In this document: one piece after another, positions 1-9,188 of the stretch
Layout of the letters: each line of letters begins with the position of its first letter
How positions within the stretch are numbered: the first letter of the stretch is position 1
NCBI GenBank assembly: GCA_038240605.1
Contig: JBBSDP010000002.1
Location: 124,001 to 188,000 of the forward strand
DNA: 64,000 nucleotides
From: JBBSDP01 sp038240605
GTDB taxonomy: Bacteria > Planctomycetota > Phycisphaerae > Tepidisphaerales > Tepidisphaeraceae
Reading direction: 5' to 3'
The notes under the pieces: model-generated
Told to the model about the DNA's origin: nothing
What the model saw: the letters and a program-made list of their open reading frames with translations, nothing else
Databases searched by the model: none
Position numbers and translations under genes: made by a program

Positions 1-818
1 GCATCGTCCAGCATGGCACGCAGCGAAGGTCATCGCCGAAGGTGATCGAAGCGATTCAGCGCGTGCGCGCGGGAGAGATCGGTCGCGTGGTCTTGAGCCG
101 TGGCTGGTACACCAATGAGCGTGTTGCCACTGGCCAGCGCACGCCGGCATCACCGCCGCACGATTTCGACTGGGACCTGTGGCAAGGACCTGCGCCGCGC
201 CGTGCGTTCACGGAAAACGTCGTACCCTACAAGTGGCACTGGTACTGGCATTGGGGCACCGGCGAGATGGGAAACAACGGCGTCCACTCCCTGGACCTTT
301 GCCGCTGGGGCCTAGGCGTCGATTATCCCCACAAGGTCACCGCGGGCGGCGGCCGTTTTCAATTCCGCGACGATCAGGAAACCCCTGACACGCTCAACGT
401 CACCTACGACTTTGGCGACAAGGCCATCTTCTGGGAAGGACGTAGCTGCCTGCCCCGCGGCCTGGAAGGCTCCACGTTCGGCGTCGCCTTCTACGGCGAT
501 CGCGCCTCCCTCGTCATCGACAGCGATGCCTATCGCATCTTCAACATGAAGGATGAGCTCATCGATAAGCACGATTCCCCGATCGACGACGCCGCACATG
601 CGCAGAATTTCCTGGACTGCATACAGAGCGGCGCACGGCCATCGGCAGAAATTGAAGAAGGATACAAGAGCGCCCTCCTCTGCCACCTCGGCAACATCGC
701 CTACCGCTGCGGCGGGGCCATTCAATGCGACCCAACGAGCGGACGTTTGATCGAGAACCCGGCAGCGCTCAAGCTCTGGAATCGCCAGTACGAAGCGGGT
801 TGGGAACCAAAAATATAG
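1..818 (+). CDS. Gfo/Idh/MocA family oxidoreductase, 5' partial
   Basis: This is the C-terminal part of an NAD(P)-dependent sugar-type dehydrogenase. The frame is open to the left edge, and translating upstream of the first internal GTG (position 42) gives IVQHGTQRRSSP. This matches the VQxGxQRRS stretch that follows the Rossmann part in this family, so the start lies outside the window. The visible part carries the substrate-binding alpha/beta domain, including a GEMGNNGVHSLDLCRWGLG segment with the family's conserved Asn/His region. Planctomycetes carry many paralogues of this family, often secreted and acting on sugars or inositols. The substrate cannot be told from the sequence. It converges on the kelch gene that follows. 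Confidence 0.88.
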   Translation, partial: IVQHGTQRRSSPKVIEAIQRVRAGEIGRVVLSRGWYTNERVATGQRTPASPPHDFDWDLWQGPAPRRAFTENVVPYKWHWYWHWGTGEMGNNGVHSLDLCRWGLGVDYPHKVTAGGGRFQFRDDQETPDTLNVTYDFGDKAIFWEGRSCLPRGLEGSTFGVAFYGDRASLVIDSDAYRIFNMKDELIDKHDSPIDDAAHAQNFLDCIQSGARPSAEIEEGYKSALLCHLGNIAYRCGGAIQCDPTSGRLIENPAALKLWNRQYEAGWEPKI

Positions 819-838
819 CAATCCTCGCCCGATACGCG

Positions 839-2995
839 TCAGCGCGCGTCCTCGATCTGGAGGCTGGCACGATCCAGCTTGAGGACGTAGACCAGCTTGT
901 AAGCGTTGAGGTTCCAGACCAGGTCGCGCTTCGTGTCGTAGATGAGCGTGTCGCTGACGGTGCCCAGCCGCTCCTGGCTGCGCGCGACGTGCAGCAGCAG
1001 CCAGCGATTGGCGACGGGATCGTATGCGACCTCGGTATCGCCAATGAAGTTATTCAGGAGCACCAGGTCCGCCGTCGGCACGTAGACGCTTTCGCGAATT
1101 TCCTTGAGGCCCTTCGGTGCGTCGAATGAAGCGCGTCCAGCCGGGTCCATCTGCTTCACGACGCCGCTCTTCATGTCGTATTGCCACACCTGCCCTTCGG
1201 GCCTCTGATAATCGCGATGCGAGAAGATCCAGACGCAGTCGCGTTTGCGGTCGTAAGTCAGGGCGCTCCCATCGGTGACGCTGCGCGGGAGCTTGCCAAC
1301 GACCGGGAGCTTCTTCCATTCCCTTGCCTTCACGTCCATCACGCCGAAGAAGCCGGGCGTCCAGACGATCGCGCCTTGCGGCGTGCTGACCGTGCAGGTT
1401 TCGTAGATGTGGTGATTGAACGGCTGCGCGATCGAATAGTCCCAGTCGCAGCGGTCCGGATTGTAGATGCCGGTGCCTCCCATCGACGTGCAGACCATGC
1501 ACCTGGAAATCGGATCGTAATCGCAGTGCAGGTAGGTGTGGTTCAGGCAGTCGGGCCGGCCGTTAAAGCTCATCCCCTTGCCGTAAATCTCCGGAATGTA
1601 ACCGATGCTGTAACGGTTGACGCCAGGATGATAGGTCGTCATCGCGTTGGAGGGGTCGGCCTGGTGCCCCCCGGTCCACCGGTAGATCTGATCGCGATCG
1701 GGATCGTAACGTGCCGTCCCCCACTCCCGTTCCGCCGCTCCTCGCTCTGGCACAGCCACGTTCGTCCAGCGGTTGGGGACCAGTTCCTTAAGCTGACGGG
1801 CGGTCTTCTCGTCGTCGGCGCGTGGCGCGGAATCGAACCACCGGGGGTCGTACGCCGGCACGATCGTGCGATAAGTTCGTCGCACTGCGGTCTGGGCCGG
1901 GGATGGACCGGTGGAAGTGGAGGACCACTCGTGGGTCGACGGGTCAAACGCCCACTCGTCGGCCGGCAGTGGCGCGAACCCCATCTGGTAAACCATTTTT
2001 CCCAGGATCGTCACACCGCCTGAGATGATGAATCGCTTTCGATCCGCATCGTACCGAACCGTCGCCGGCGGGGGCGATCCCTTCTCGGCCAGGGTGGGTT
2101 CCGCGCGGAATGCTCGCGGGGATGGAGCGACCGACGGCCAATGCTGCCGCCACGATCTGGCCTGGCAGTCATACGTCCACATGTCGCCCGTGACATAGTC
2201 CCCGTGGCTGCCGCCGAAAAGATATACGCAGTGGCGATCCGAGTCGTAGGCGGCGAACGCACCGACCCGAGGCCCGGGAGACACCGCGAGGCAGTCGGCC
2301 GCTTCGTCCAGCGCCCATTGCGCATCGAAACAGGCTTTCAGGATTGCGGCATCGAGCTTCCCGCCGGCAAGGGCCGACGCAGCGCGATCGAGGTACTCAA
2401 TTGCCTTTTGCAGAAGCAGTTTTGCGTGATTGACTGCTTCGGCTTCGACCGCCGTTGTCGCTACGTCGCCAAGTGCATCGAATGCTTGCCGCGACGTCTT
2501 GAGCGACTGACCAATCGACCTGCTCTGATCGTCGTCGACATCCTTCGTCTGCGCGCCTGAAGGTGGTTCGGCGTAGAAGCGATTGCGTCCTGCCGCTTCG
2601 CCGTCGCGTGCGAGGCGTCGAGCCGCCAGAATCTTTTCGCGAAGCGGATCGAGCAGGGCATTGCTGAAGCGCATCGCCCGCCACGTCTTCCCGTCGTCGG
2701 CGAGGGCCCAGTCGCCCAGCGTTCCAAACTCCGCGCCGCCGCAACGGCCCCCCAGGTAAAGCGTTTCGTGATTGAGCGGATCCGCTACAACGGCCGTCCC
2801 CTCCCACGCCCACTTCTCCGGACCGTACTCCCCGGCCTTATCACGAACGACGACCGAAGGCATTGGCGTCGCAGGCGGCGGCTTTGCGCCGAGACCAAAG
2901 GCTGAGAAAGCCAATGCGACCACACGAGTCAGGGTTATCACGGCGCCATGCGGGTGGGAAATAGTCTTCACGGTTGGAGTGATCATCCACTTCAT
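839..2995 (-). CDS. Secreted kelch-like beta-propeller protein
   Basis: A 718-residue protein that starts with a basic, then hydrophobic segment (residues about 5-37, ending near GLGAKPPP). This looks like a signal peptide or membrane anchor. From about residue 250 onward there are repeated blade-like units of the form YDxxRxxxYLFGG...WxYD (for example AYDSDRHCVYLFGGSHGD and DPDRDQIYRWTGGHQ), typical of kelch/galactose-oxidase propellers. A helical stretch rich in Ala, Leu and Lys lies between the first blade-like unit and the rest (about residues 150-240). Such proteins bind ligands or partners outside the cytoplasm, but the ligand is unknown. No catalytic residues of galactose oxidase could be assigned. 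It ends 20 bases from the converging oxidoreductase. Confidence 0.7.
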   Translation of the reverse strand: MKWMITPTVKTISHPHGAVITLTRVVALAFSAFGLGAKPPPATPMPSVVVRDKAGEYGPEKWAWEGTAVVADPLNHETLYLGGRCGGAEFGTLGDWALADDGKTWRAMRFSNALLDPLREKILAARRLARDGEAAGRNRFYAEPPSGAQTKDVDDDQSRSIGQSLKTSRQAFDALGDVATTAVEAEAVNHAKLLLQKAIEYLDRAASALAGGKLDAAILKACFDAQWALDEAADCLAVSPGPRVGAFAAYDSDRHCVYLFGGSHGDYVTGDMWTYDCQARSWRQHWPSVAPSPRAFRAEPTLAEKGSPPPATVRYDADRKRFIISGGVTILGKMVYQMGFAPLPADEWAFDPSTHEWSSTSTGPSPAQTAVRRTYRTIVPAYDPRWFDSAPRADDEKTARQLKELVPNRWTNVAVPERGAAEREWGTARYDPDRDQIYRWTGGHQADPSNAMTTYHPGVNRYSIGYIPEIYGKGMSFNGRPDCLNHTYLHCDYDPISRCMVCTSMGGTGIYNPDRCDWDYSIAQPFNHHIYETCTVSTPQGAIVWTPGFFGVMDVKAREWKKLPVVGKLPRSVTDGSALTYDRKRDCVWIFSHRDYQRPEGQVWQYDMKSGVVKQMDPAGRASFDAPKGLKEIRESVYVPTADLVLLNNFIGDTEVAYDPVANRWLLLHVARSQERLGTVSDTLIYDTKRDLVWNLNAYKLVYVLKLDRASLQIEDAR

Positions 2996-3053
2996 AATGA
3001 CGGCATTCTACGCGCGAGCTTCCGCTCGCGGCTATCACCGCGATTACAATCAT

Positions 3054-3506
3054 TCACTTGACAAACTCGACGTACTCGATAAGATAGCCGTCGGGGTCTC
3101 GATAGAAGACGACCTTCGCCCGGCCGAGGTGCGACAGCTCAATCGGAATCACATCGCTCACCGGCTGATGTCCGTCGTCGGCCATCGCCCGGATGGCCTC
3201 CTGAAGGTCGTTGACCCGGTAGGCAAGAATGATGTCACGGCGTCCGCCCGAGGCCTCCTGGTCGTTCTCATCGAGGAGCTGGATCAGCTCGAGCATGAAC
3301 GAGGTCGTGGAGCCGCTCGTCAGGAAGACCATCCGCATCTTGCTGGCCTTCCCCGCGGACAGGAAACGCGCCGCCTCCGTTTCCACCGTGCAATCTTCCA
3401 GCATCAGCAAGCCCATGGTGTCGGTGTAGAACGCCACCGAACGTTCCATGTCGGCCACGGTGAGATCAACGTGAACCAGGGTGCGGCATTGTTTGGCCTC
3501 GATCAC
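3054..3506 (-). CDS. Glyoxalase/bleomycin-resistance (VOC) family protein
   Basis: A 150-residue vicinal-oxygen-chelate fold protein. It opens with TLVHVDLTVADMERSVAFYTDTMGL, the first beta-alpha-beta-beta-beta unit, and ends with KVVFYRDPDGYLIEYVEF, which carries the usual metal-ligand Glu near the C-terminus. The family includes glyoxalase I, dioxygenases and resistance proteins, and the substrate is not determinable. The open frame continues upstream, but the GTG at 3506 is the better start. It has a GGGAG ribosome-binding sequence just upstream, and homology begins there. The upstream extension would overlap the neighbouring GNAT-like gene and is rich in Pro, Thr and Ser. Confidence 0.85.
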   Translation of the reverse strand: MIEAKQCRTLVHVDLTVADMERSVAFYTDTMGLLMLEDCTVETEAARFLSAGKASKMRMVFLTSGSTTSFMLELIQLLDENDQEASGGRRDIILAYRVNDLQEAIRAMADDGHQPVSDVIPIELSHLGRAKVVFYRDPDGYLIEYVEFVK

Positions 3507-3615
3507 GGGTGTTCTCCCAAGGACGGACGGATGAGACGGAACAGGGCGCGTCGCCGGTTCGTTGCACCACGAGCCACTTTTCGTGTGCGTGGTCCTCTTT
3601 CTTTCAGTCAGGCGG

Positions 3616-4779
3616 TCAGTCGAAACTGGCGTCGCCGTCGTAGTTGGTGGGGTCCCAGAGCTGGGGATTCGAAAGCTCCTGATCGACCGATGGGTCGGTG
3701 GCCCTGTAATAAAACTTCCAGCTGAGAAGCCCCCGGTGATGCGGCGCATAGTGGTCGAAACAGTGCATCTTGGGAACGCCGTGGCCCAAGTTTTCGAGCA
3801 CGTGGATTTTTTCCTGGGCGCAGCGCGTGAACGCGGGTTTGAGCAGCGCGGGGAGAAGGTCAGCGGTGGTTTCGAGCGTCTGGTAGTCGATCAGGCGCAT
3901 TCTGGTAAGGCCCTGGTAGCCGGGCGGCTGGTCTTCGCGCTTGAAGACGCAATAGGCGCGCAGGCTGCCATGGGCATCGGTGGCGGTCGTGGTCCAAAGC
4001 TTGCCGCGACGGATCGGCAGGGCGTAATGCCAGTTGAGCGTGGCGCTATCGCGGACGGCCAGGAGCTTGGCGGGATACAGCGCGAGCAGCTCGGTCCAGA
4101 AGGCGTCGAAATGCGCGTCGAAGACATCGGAAGCGAAGGCGATGTGGTACCCGGACGGGTCGGCGGGAAGCTTCGGTTTGGTAAAGTGGTTGCGGAGCGA
4201 CAGCGCGACTGCGGCGGCTGGAGCGAGTAGCGGCGCCGCGGGAATTTTTTTCATCCGCAGGGCTGTGTTGGCAAAGTCGAGGTAGCTGGTGATCCAGAAG
4301 CTGGCGCGATCCCACTGTCCGAGGGGAACGCGGCTCGCAATCGTCTTGCAGATCGGCTCGGCGTTGGCGTTAGCCGTGGTGCTGAGGCAAAGATCCACGC
4401 CGGGTTGCGTAAAGAACTCTTCCATCAGCCACGGGGCGTAGCCGCGATAATCGGGATGGCTGACCCAGGCACGGGCGTTGGCACAAACGAGCTCCCGGCC
4501 CCGAAAATGGTAGAGCGTGGGGATGCTGCTCATGGCCCCCACCACCTGGCCACCGCCGTCTTCCAGCACCCAGCCGATCGGCCAGTCGGAGCCCAGGCGC
4601 GGCAAGACGGGGTTGTCCCGCCAGAGGCGGGACCACTCTTGAGCCGACAGGGTGCTCGGCAAGTGCGTCGCCTCCAGCCGTTCGATCGATGGGTAGTCCT
4701 CGAAGCGCGCCGGCCGCAGTCGCGGTGGGGAAAGGGGCGAAGCGGTCTTGGCCGTCGGTGCCTGGATGTCTGCAGTCAT
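3616..4779 (-). CDS. GNAT-like acyltransferase family protein
   Basis: A 387-residue cytoplasmic protein. After a Pro/Ala-rich leader, the segment RLRPARFEDYPSIERLE is a typical GNAT N-terminal strand-helix. QVVGAMSSIPTLYHFRGRELVCANARAWVSHPDYRGYAPWLMEEF resembles the central strands and the acetyl-CoA-binding loop (the usual R/QxxGxG/A site is degenerate here). The protein is about twice the size of a simple GNAT domain and probably has a second GNAT-like half. Proteins of this type often occur in polysaccharide clusters, but no sugar genes are adjacent. The acyl donor and acceptor are unknown. Confidence 0.6.
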   Translation of the reverse strand: MTADIQAPTAKTASPLSPPRLRPARFEDYPSIERLEATHLPSTLSAQEWSRLWRDNPVLPRLGSDWPIGWVLEDGGGQVVGAMSSIPTLYHFRGRELVCANARAWVSHPDYRGYAPWLMEEFFTQPGVDLCLSTTANANAEPICKTIASRVPLGQWDRASFWITSYLDFANTALRMKKIPAAPLLAPAAAVALSLRNHFTKPKLPADPSGYHIAFASDVFDAHFDAFWTELLALYPAKLLAVRDSATLNWHYALPIRRGKLWTTTATDAHGSLRAYCVFKREDQPPGYQGLTRMRLIDYQTLETTADLLPALLKPAFTRCAQEKIHVLENLGHGVPKMHCFDHYAPHHRGLLSWKFYYRATDPSVDQELSNPQLWDPTNYDGDASFD

Positions 4780-4841
4780 GGGTTGGCCCGGGAACTCGGG
4801 CAGGTACGCTAAACGGTGTGTTCGGCAGGAGTAAAGACCAA

Positions 4842-4915
4842 TGGGCGATACAGGGCTCGAACCTGTGACCTCACGGGTGTGATCCGTGCGCTCTGGCCAA
4901 CTGAGCTAATCGCCC
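4842..4915 (-). tRNA. tRNA-Val (anticodon CAC)
   Basis: The reverse complement folds as a full cloverleaf. The acceptor stem is GGGCGAT/ATCGCCC and the D arm is GCTC...GAGC. The anticodon stem CACGG/CCGTG carries the loop ATCACAC, giving anticodon CAC. The T arm is ACAGG-TTCGAAC-CCTGT. CCA is not encoded. The restriction-modification island begins on its 5' side. Confidence 0.95.
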
Positions 4916-5023
4916 GACGCCGGTACTTTACGAAACCCCTAAGGTCAAATCAAACGATTCGCGGAGCAACTGCAACAGGTTCATCTCCCGTTCGTGGCGT
5001 TCATGCAGGGCGATCGATACACT

Positions 5024-5040
5024 CCCCGGTTGACCCGGGG
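5024..5040. repeat. GC-rich hairpin ahead of hsdM
   Basis: CCCCGG and CCGGGG flank a five-base loop. The hairpin lies about 60 bases upstream of the hsdM start, in the 187-base gap between tRNA-Val and hsdM. It has no T-run, so a terminator role is not supported. It could be part of the hsdM leader. Confidence 0.35.
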
Positions 5041-5102
5041 CGGTCGCTCCCGCAACGGTCGCTTGGGGGGCTACTTCAACAAGCCGGTGTTTTCCGATCT
5101 CT

Positions 5103-7085
5103 ATGGCGCTTTCTCTCAACAAACCTAAACTCGATAACCTTGCGACGGACATTTGGAAATCGGCCGAGCGATTGCGCGGCAAATTCAAGTCCTACGAGTA
5201 CCAGAGCGTCATCCTGCCCATCATCGTAATCCGCCGATTGGAGTGCGTTCTGATTGAATGGCGGGCACGGAGGGCCACCGAGGTTCTGGCGAACCGGCCG
5301 AAGCTCACGGAGAACGACCTCGCCACGCTGGTCAAGGACCTGGAGCTCAATCCAAGGCAGTGCCCATTCTCGAACAAGACGGACTGGACGCTTCGCAAGG
5401 TGCATGAGGAAGATCACGCCCTGCTGGAGGAAAACTTCCGCGCCTACATCAACGGGTTTTCGCCGAACGTCAACGACATTATCGAGCACTTCAATTATCG
5501 CAATACCATTGGTCTGATGGTGAAGAATAACCGGCTGGCCCCGATCCTGAGCCAGTACAAGGAACTCGCGCTCGGCCCGGACCAGCTCTCCGGCCTGGAA
5601 ATGGGCTACATTTACGAAGAGTTGCTCCGGCGCTTCTCGGAACAGAGCGGCGATGAGGCCGGGGAGCACTTCACGCCGCGCGAAGTCATCCGCCTGATGG
5701 TCGAGTTGCTGGATATACCCATCCCCGACCGCCACTTCTCCATCTACGATCCCGCCAGCGGCACTGGCGGAATGCTGTCCGTCGCCAAGGAGCACCTGCT
5801 CGAGCGCGCCGACACGCCGGAGGAAAAGGCGCGCGTAGAAAAATACGTCACTGTCCACGGACAGGAACTTTCCCCTACAAATTACGCCGTCTGCCAGGCC
5901 GACCTGCTCATCAAGAACGACCGGCAGGCGACCGTCCGCCTCGGCAACTCGCTCATTCCGCACGACCCGCACGGCAAGGAATCCGGCGACCAGTGGCCGG
6001 AACCCAAATGGCGCTTCAACCGGATGCTGAGCAATCCGCCGTTCGGCGTCACCTGGGGCGGCAAGGACGGCTATGAGACCGAAGCCCGCAAGCTGGAGGC
6101 GACCCGCTACCGGGCCGGAATGCCGCGGGTAAACGACGGTGCTCTGCTCTTCCTGCAGACCATGCTCGCCAAGATGGCCCCGCCCGAGGATGGCGGTAGC
6201 CGCATCGCCATCATCTTCAACGGCTCGCCCCTCTCCAACGGCAATTGCGGTTCCGGCGAGAGTGAAATCCGCCGCTGGTTCCTGGAAAACGATTGGCTCG
6301 ACGCCATCGTCATGCTGCCCGACCAGCTTTTCTACAACACCGGCATCTTTACCTACGTCTGGCTGCTGCGCAACGACAAGCCCACGAGCCATCGCGGCCG
6401 GGTGATGCTCATCGACGCCCGCCAGCAGTTCGAGAAGGAGCCGAAGTCCTTCGGCAGTAAACGCAACCGAGTCACCGACACTCACCGCGCCTGGATCGAG
6501 GAGCGCTACGTCAAAGGCTGGGGCAAGGGCCACGCCGACGAGCACGTCAAAATCTTTCAGCGCGAAGACTTCGCCTATCGCAAGGTCAGCGTCGTCTTCT
6601 GGCAGACGGATGAGAACGACAAGCCCGCGATTGTCACCGAGGCCTATGAAAAAGCGTTCACTGCGGCAAACCTGAAAAAGGAACAGGAATTCCACGAGAG
6701 CGACCTGAGCTTTGTGGTGCAGGTGAAAACGAATGGCAAAGAAAAGACCGTCGAACTTACGCTCAAACCAAAGGACAATGCTGCAAAGAAGTTTAAGGAG
6801 GCGCTGGCTGATGCCGACGAAACGCTCTCCGTCGAATGGACGCATCGGCACTATGTGCAGGACGACGAGTACATCCCGTACGGCGTGGACATCGAGGCGT
6901 TCCTGAAGCGAGAAATCGCCAAGCCAATCATCCGTTGGACGGACAGCCCGCAGCTCGGCTACGAAATCCTGCCCAACAAATACTTCTACCGCTATCAGCC
7001 TCCCACGCCCGCGAAGGAGTTGCTCGCTGAGTTCTGGCGGCTTGAGAAGGAGGCGGAGAAGATGCTGGAGGGCTTGGCCCAATGA
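5103..7085 (+). CDS. hsdM: Type I restriction-modification DNA methyltransferase (HsdM)
   Basis: A 660-residue N6-adenine methyltransferase subunit. The N-terminal helical domain (about residues 8-160, LDNLATDIWKSAERLRGKF) is the HsdM_N domain. The SAM-binding motif DPASGTGGM lies near residue 220, and the catalytic motif IV NPPF lies near residue 312. A YEELLRRFSEQSGDEAGEHFTPREV stretch precedes motif I, as in the M.EcoKI family. With HsdS it methylates the bipartite target, and with HsdR it forms the restriction complex. It overlaps the next gene by ATGA, so the operon is translationally coupled. The ATG at 5103 starts the conserved region, although no strong ribosome-binding site is seen. 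Confidence 0.96.
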   Translation: MALSLNKPKLDNLATDIWKSAERLRGKFKSYEYQSVILPIIVIRRLECVLIEWRARRATEVLANRPKLTENDLATLVKDLELNPRQCPFSNKTDWTLRKVHEEDHALLEENFRAYINGFSPNVNDIIEHFNYRNTIGLMVKNNRLAPILSQYKELALGPDQLSGLEMGYIYEELLRRFSEQSGDEAGEHFTPREVIRLMVELLDIPIPDRHFSIYDPASGTGGMLSVAKEHLLERADTPEEKARVEKYVTVHGQELSPTNYAVCQADLLIKNDRQATVRLGNSLIPHDPHGKESGDQWPEPKWRFNRMLSNPPFGVTWGGKDGYETEARKLEATRYRAGMPRVNDGALLFLQTMLAKMAPPEDGGSRIAIIFNGSPLSNGNCGSGESEIRRWFLENDWLDAIVMLPDQLFYNTGIFTYVWLLRNDKPTSHRGRVMLIDARQQFEKEPKSFGSKRNRVTDTHRAWIEERYVKGWGKGHADEHVKIFQREDFAYRKVSVVFWQTDENDKPAIVTEAYEKAFTAANLKKEQEFHESDLSFVVQVKTNGKEKTVELTLKPKDNAAKKFKEALADADETLSVEWTHRHYVQDDEYIPYGVDIEAFLKREIAKPIIRWTDSPQLGYEILPNKYFYRYQPPTPAKELLAEFWRLEKEAEKMLEGLAQ

Positions 7086-8239
7086 AAAAGCCCGCCGATA
7101 TCGCCCTGACGATGAGCGCCGACTATCGGCGGTTCATCGAAGAGCTGAAGGCGCGGGTCGTTTCCGCTCGTAGTTCCGCGGCCAGATCCGTGAACACCGA
7201 TATGATCCTGCTTTACTGGGACGTCGGACGCGGGATCGCCCAGAAGCAGAAAACCCTCGGCTGGGGGGACTCGGTCGTGGAGATGGTTTCGGCGGACCTG
7301 CGGCGGGCGTTTCCACGGATGACAGGATTTTCCCCGCGCAATGTGTGGTACATGCGACGATTCTTCGAGGTTTACGCGGCCGGCGAATTTCCGGAAAACG
7401 CCGGTACAGAATTGAAGCGGTCTCCAAAGAACTCCGCAATAAGTCCGCCGCCGGCGCGCGGAAAACGAGATGGCGATGACCCGGGCCCATTTCTGCAACA
7501 GCTTGTTGCAGACGTTCCATGGGGCCATCACATCATGATCATCGAGAAACTCGCCGACCCCGCCGCGCGCCTCTGGTACCTCCGCGCCACGGTCCGCTTC
7601 GGTTGGTCACGCAATGTCCTGCTCAATCAGATCAAGGCCGGCAGCTACGAACGCGCCGTCACCGAAAAGAAGACGCACAATTTTGACCTCGCCCTGCCCG
7701 AGCACCTTGCGGAGCAGGCGGACGAGATGCTCAAAAGCACGTATAACCTGGAATTCCTCGGCCTGCGCCGCGCCGTCAAAGAGAGGACACTCGAAGACCG
7801 GCTCATCGCGCGCCTGCAGGCCTTCCTGCTCGAACTCGGGTACGGCTTCTGCTTTGTCGGACGCCAACACCGCGTCACCCTCGGGGAGAAGGAATATTTC
7901 ATCGATCTCCTTTTCTATCACCGCCTTCTCAAGGCCCTCGTCGCCTTCGAGCTCAAGGTCGGCTCTTTCGAGCCGGAGTTCGCCGGCAAGATGGATTTCT
8001 ACCTCAACCTGCTCAACGACAAGGAAAGCGGACCCGGGGACCAGCCCTCGATCGGCATCATCCTTTGCGCGGAAAAGGATGACGTGGAAGTGGAATACGC
8101 GCTCCGCACCAAAGCCAACCCCATCGGCGTCGCCGCGTACCATCTGCAATCAAAGCTGCCGGGCGATTTGAAAGGAAAACTGCCCACTGCCAAACAACTC
8201 GCCGGCGTTGTGCGGGCGGAAATGGAGGAGGGGAAATGA
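7082..8239 (+). CDS. DUF1016 (YhcG-type) PD-(D/E)XK nuclease family protein
   Basis: A 385-residue protein with a DUF1016 N-terminal region (about residues 12-130, including ARSVNTDMILLYWDVGRGI and FSPRNVWYMRRFF). It is joined to a C-terminal PD-(D/E)XK nuclease-like domain, where the EYFIDLLFYHR...LVAFELK motif supplies the Asp and Glu-x-Lys residues. A roughly 30-residue low-complexity linker (KRSPKNSAISPPPARGKRDG) lies between them. It sits between hsdM and hsdS and overlaps both by ATGA, so it is made with the restriction complex. Such genes are frequent passengers in type I operons. Whether they cut DNA or modulate the system is not settled. Confidence 0.88.
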   Translation: MKKPADIALTMSADYRRFIEELKARVVSARSSAARSVNTDMILLYWDVGRGIAQKQKTLGWGDSVVEMVSADLRRAFPRMTGFSPRNVWYMRRFFEVYAAGEFPENAGTELKRSPKNSAISPPPARGKRDGDDPGPFLQQLVADVPWGHHIMIIEKLADPAARLWYLRATVRFGWSRNVLLNQIKAGSYERAVTEKKTHNFDLALPEHLAEQADEMLKSTYNLEFLGLRRAVKERTLEDRLIARLQAFLLELGYGFCFVGRQHRVTLGEKEYFIDLLFYHRLLKALVAFELKVGSFEPEFAGKMDFYLNLLNDKESGPGDQPSIGIILCAEKDDVEVEYALRTKANPIGVAAYHLQSKLPGDLKGKLPTAKQLAGVVRAEMEEGK

Positions 8240-9186
8240 ACGCCGCACACGAAAGCTTCCTCGATGGTATGCCCGCCGGCTGGAGATTTGACCGGTTAAA
8301 AGACGTCGTCTCCCTCCGCAACGAGAAGACTGATGAGGCGAGTGCAGCAGAGGATTATCTCGAACTCGAGGACATCGAGTCGAGCTCTGGCCGAATCCTC
8401 AACCGCCGCAACACACTCGACGTCGACAGCGCCGTCACACTATTCAAGAAAGGTGATGTCCTCTTCGGAAAACTGCGCCCGTATCTGGAGAAATATTGGG
8501 AGGCTGAGTTTGACGGCAGGTGCACGGGCGAGATTCTGGCGTTTGAGCCGCACCGGATTGCAAGTCGCTTCCTTTTCTACTGCCTCGGGTCGCGGTGGTT
8601 CATCGGACGGTGCAATGCCCTTGCCTACGGGGCGAAAATGCCGCGTGTCAGTTGGCCCACGCAACTATCCCAATTCAACTTTCCGCTCCCGCCGCCGCCC
8701 GAGCAACGGCGCATCGCGGCATATCTGGATGCGAGTTGCGCGGCGATCGACGCCGCGGTCGCCGCCAAACGCCGCCAGATCGAAATATTGGACGCTCTCC
8801 GCAAGTCCACTGTCCGGCGCGCCGTGACCTTGGGATTGAATCCCAATGCGGCAACAAAGACCACGGATGTGGATTGGATTCCCAATATGCCGGCCCACTG
8901 GCGGTTGGTACGAGTCAAAGATGTGATGACGTTCCATAACACCGTCCGTGTTCCTTTGAGCGCTTCCGAGCGCGGCGTAATGACCGAGAGGATCTACGAT
9001 TATTATGGCGCGTCCGGTGTAATCGACAAAGTCGACTCCTATCTGTTCGATGGCATGTACGTCCTTATTGCGGAAGATGGGGCAAATCTACTGACGCGCT
9101 CGAAGCCGTTGGCATTTTTAGCGACCGGGCAATTCTGGGTGAATAATCACGCCCACATCCTCAGCCCGAAAGTCGGAAAAGACTGA
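8236..9186 (+). CDS. hsdS: Type I specificity subunit HsdS, C-terminally truncated
   Basis: The first target-recognition domain spans about residues 15-150. It is followed by the conserved dimerising helix, including PPPPEQRRIAAYLD and about 50 coiled-coil residues to near 210. A second target-recognition domain starts at WIPNMPAHWRLVRVKDV. The frame then stops after SPKVGKD at residue 316, whereas complete HsdS proteins are about 400-450 residues. The second PPxxEQ segment and the distal coiled coil are absent, and hsdR begins two bases after the stop. Half-size HsdS proteins can work as dimers, but this cut falls inside a domain, so an internal deletion is more likely. Specificity cannot be predicted. 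Confidence 0.85.
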   Translation: MNAAHESFLDGMPAGWRFDRLKDVVSLRNEKTDEASAAEDYLELEDIESSSGRILNRRNTLDVDSAVTLFKKGDVLFGKLRPYLEKYWEAEFDGRCTGEILAFEPHRIASRFLFYCLGSRWFIGRCNALAYGAKMPRVSWPTQLSQFNFPLPPPPEQRRIAAYLDASCAAIDAAVAAKRRQIEILDALRKSTVRRAVTLGLNPNAATKTTDVDWIPNMPAHWRLVRVKDVMTFHNTVRVPLSASERGVMTERIYDYYGASGVIDKVDSYLFDGMYVLIAEDGANLLTRSKPLAFLATGQFWVNNHAHILSPKVGKD

Positions 9187-9188
9187 TT

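Noticed and set aside
2772..3725. A 317-codon plus-strand frame across the kelch and glyoxalase genes
   Set aside because: It spans two well-supported genes in antisense and has no recognisable motif.
3507..3749. In-frame extension of the glyoxalase-fold gene
   Set aside because: It overlaps the GNAT-like gene and is low-complexity, and GTG 3506 has a ribosome-binding site.
5076..7082. A 668-codon open frame antisense to hsdM
   Set aside because: It lies wholly opposite a strongly supported methyltransferase, has no family features, and its composition (Val, Leu, Arg-rich) is typical of the antisense of high-GC genes.
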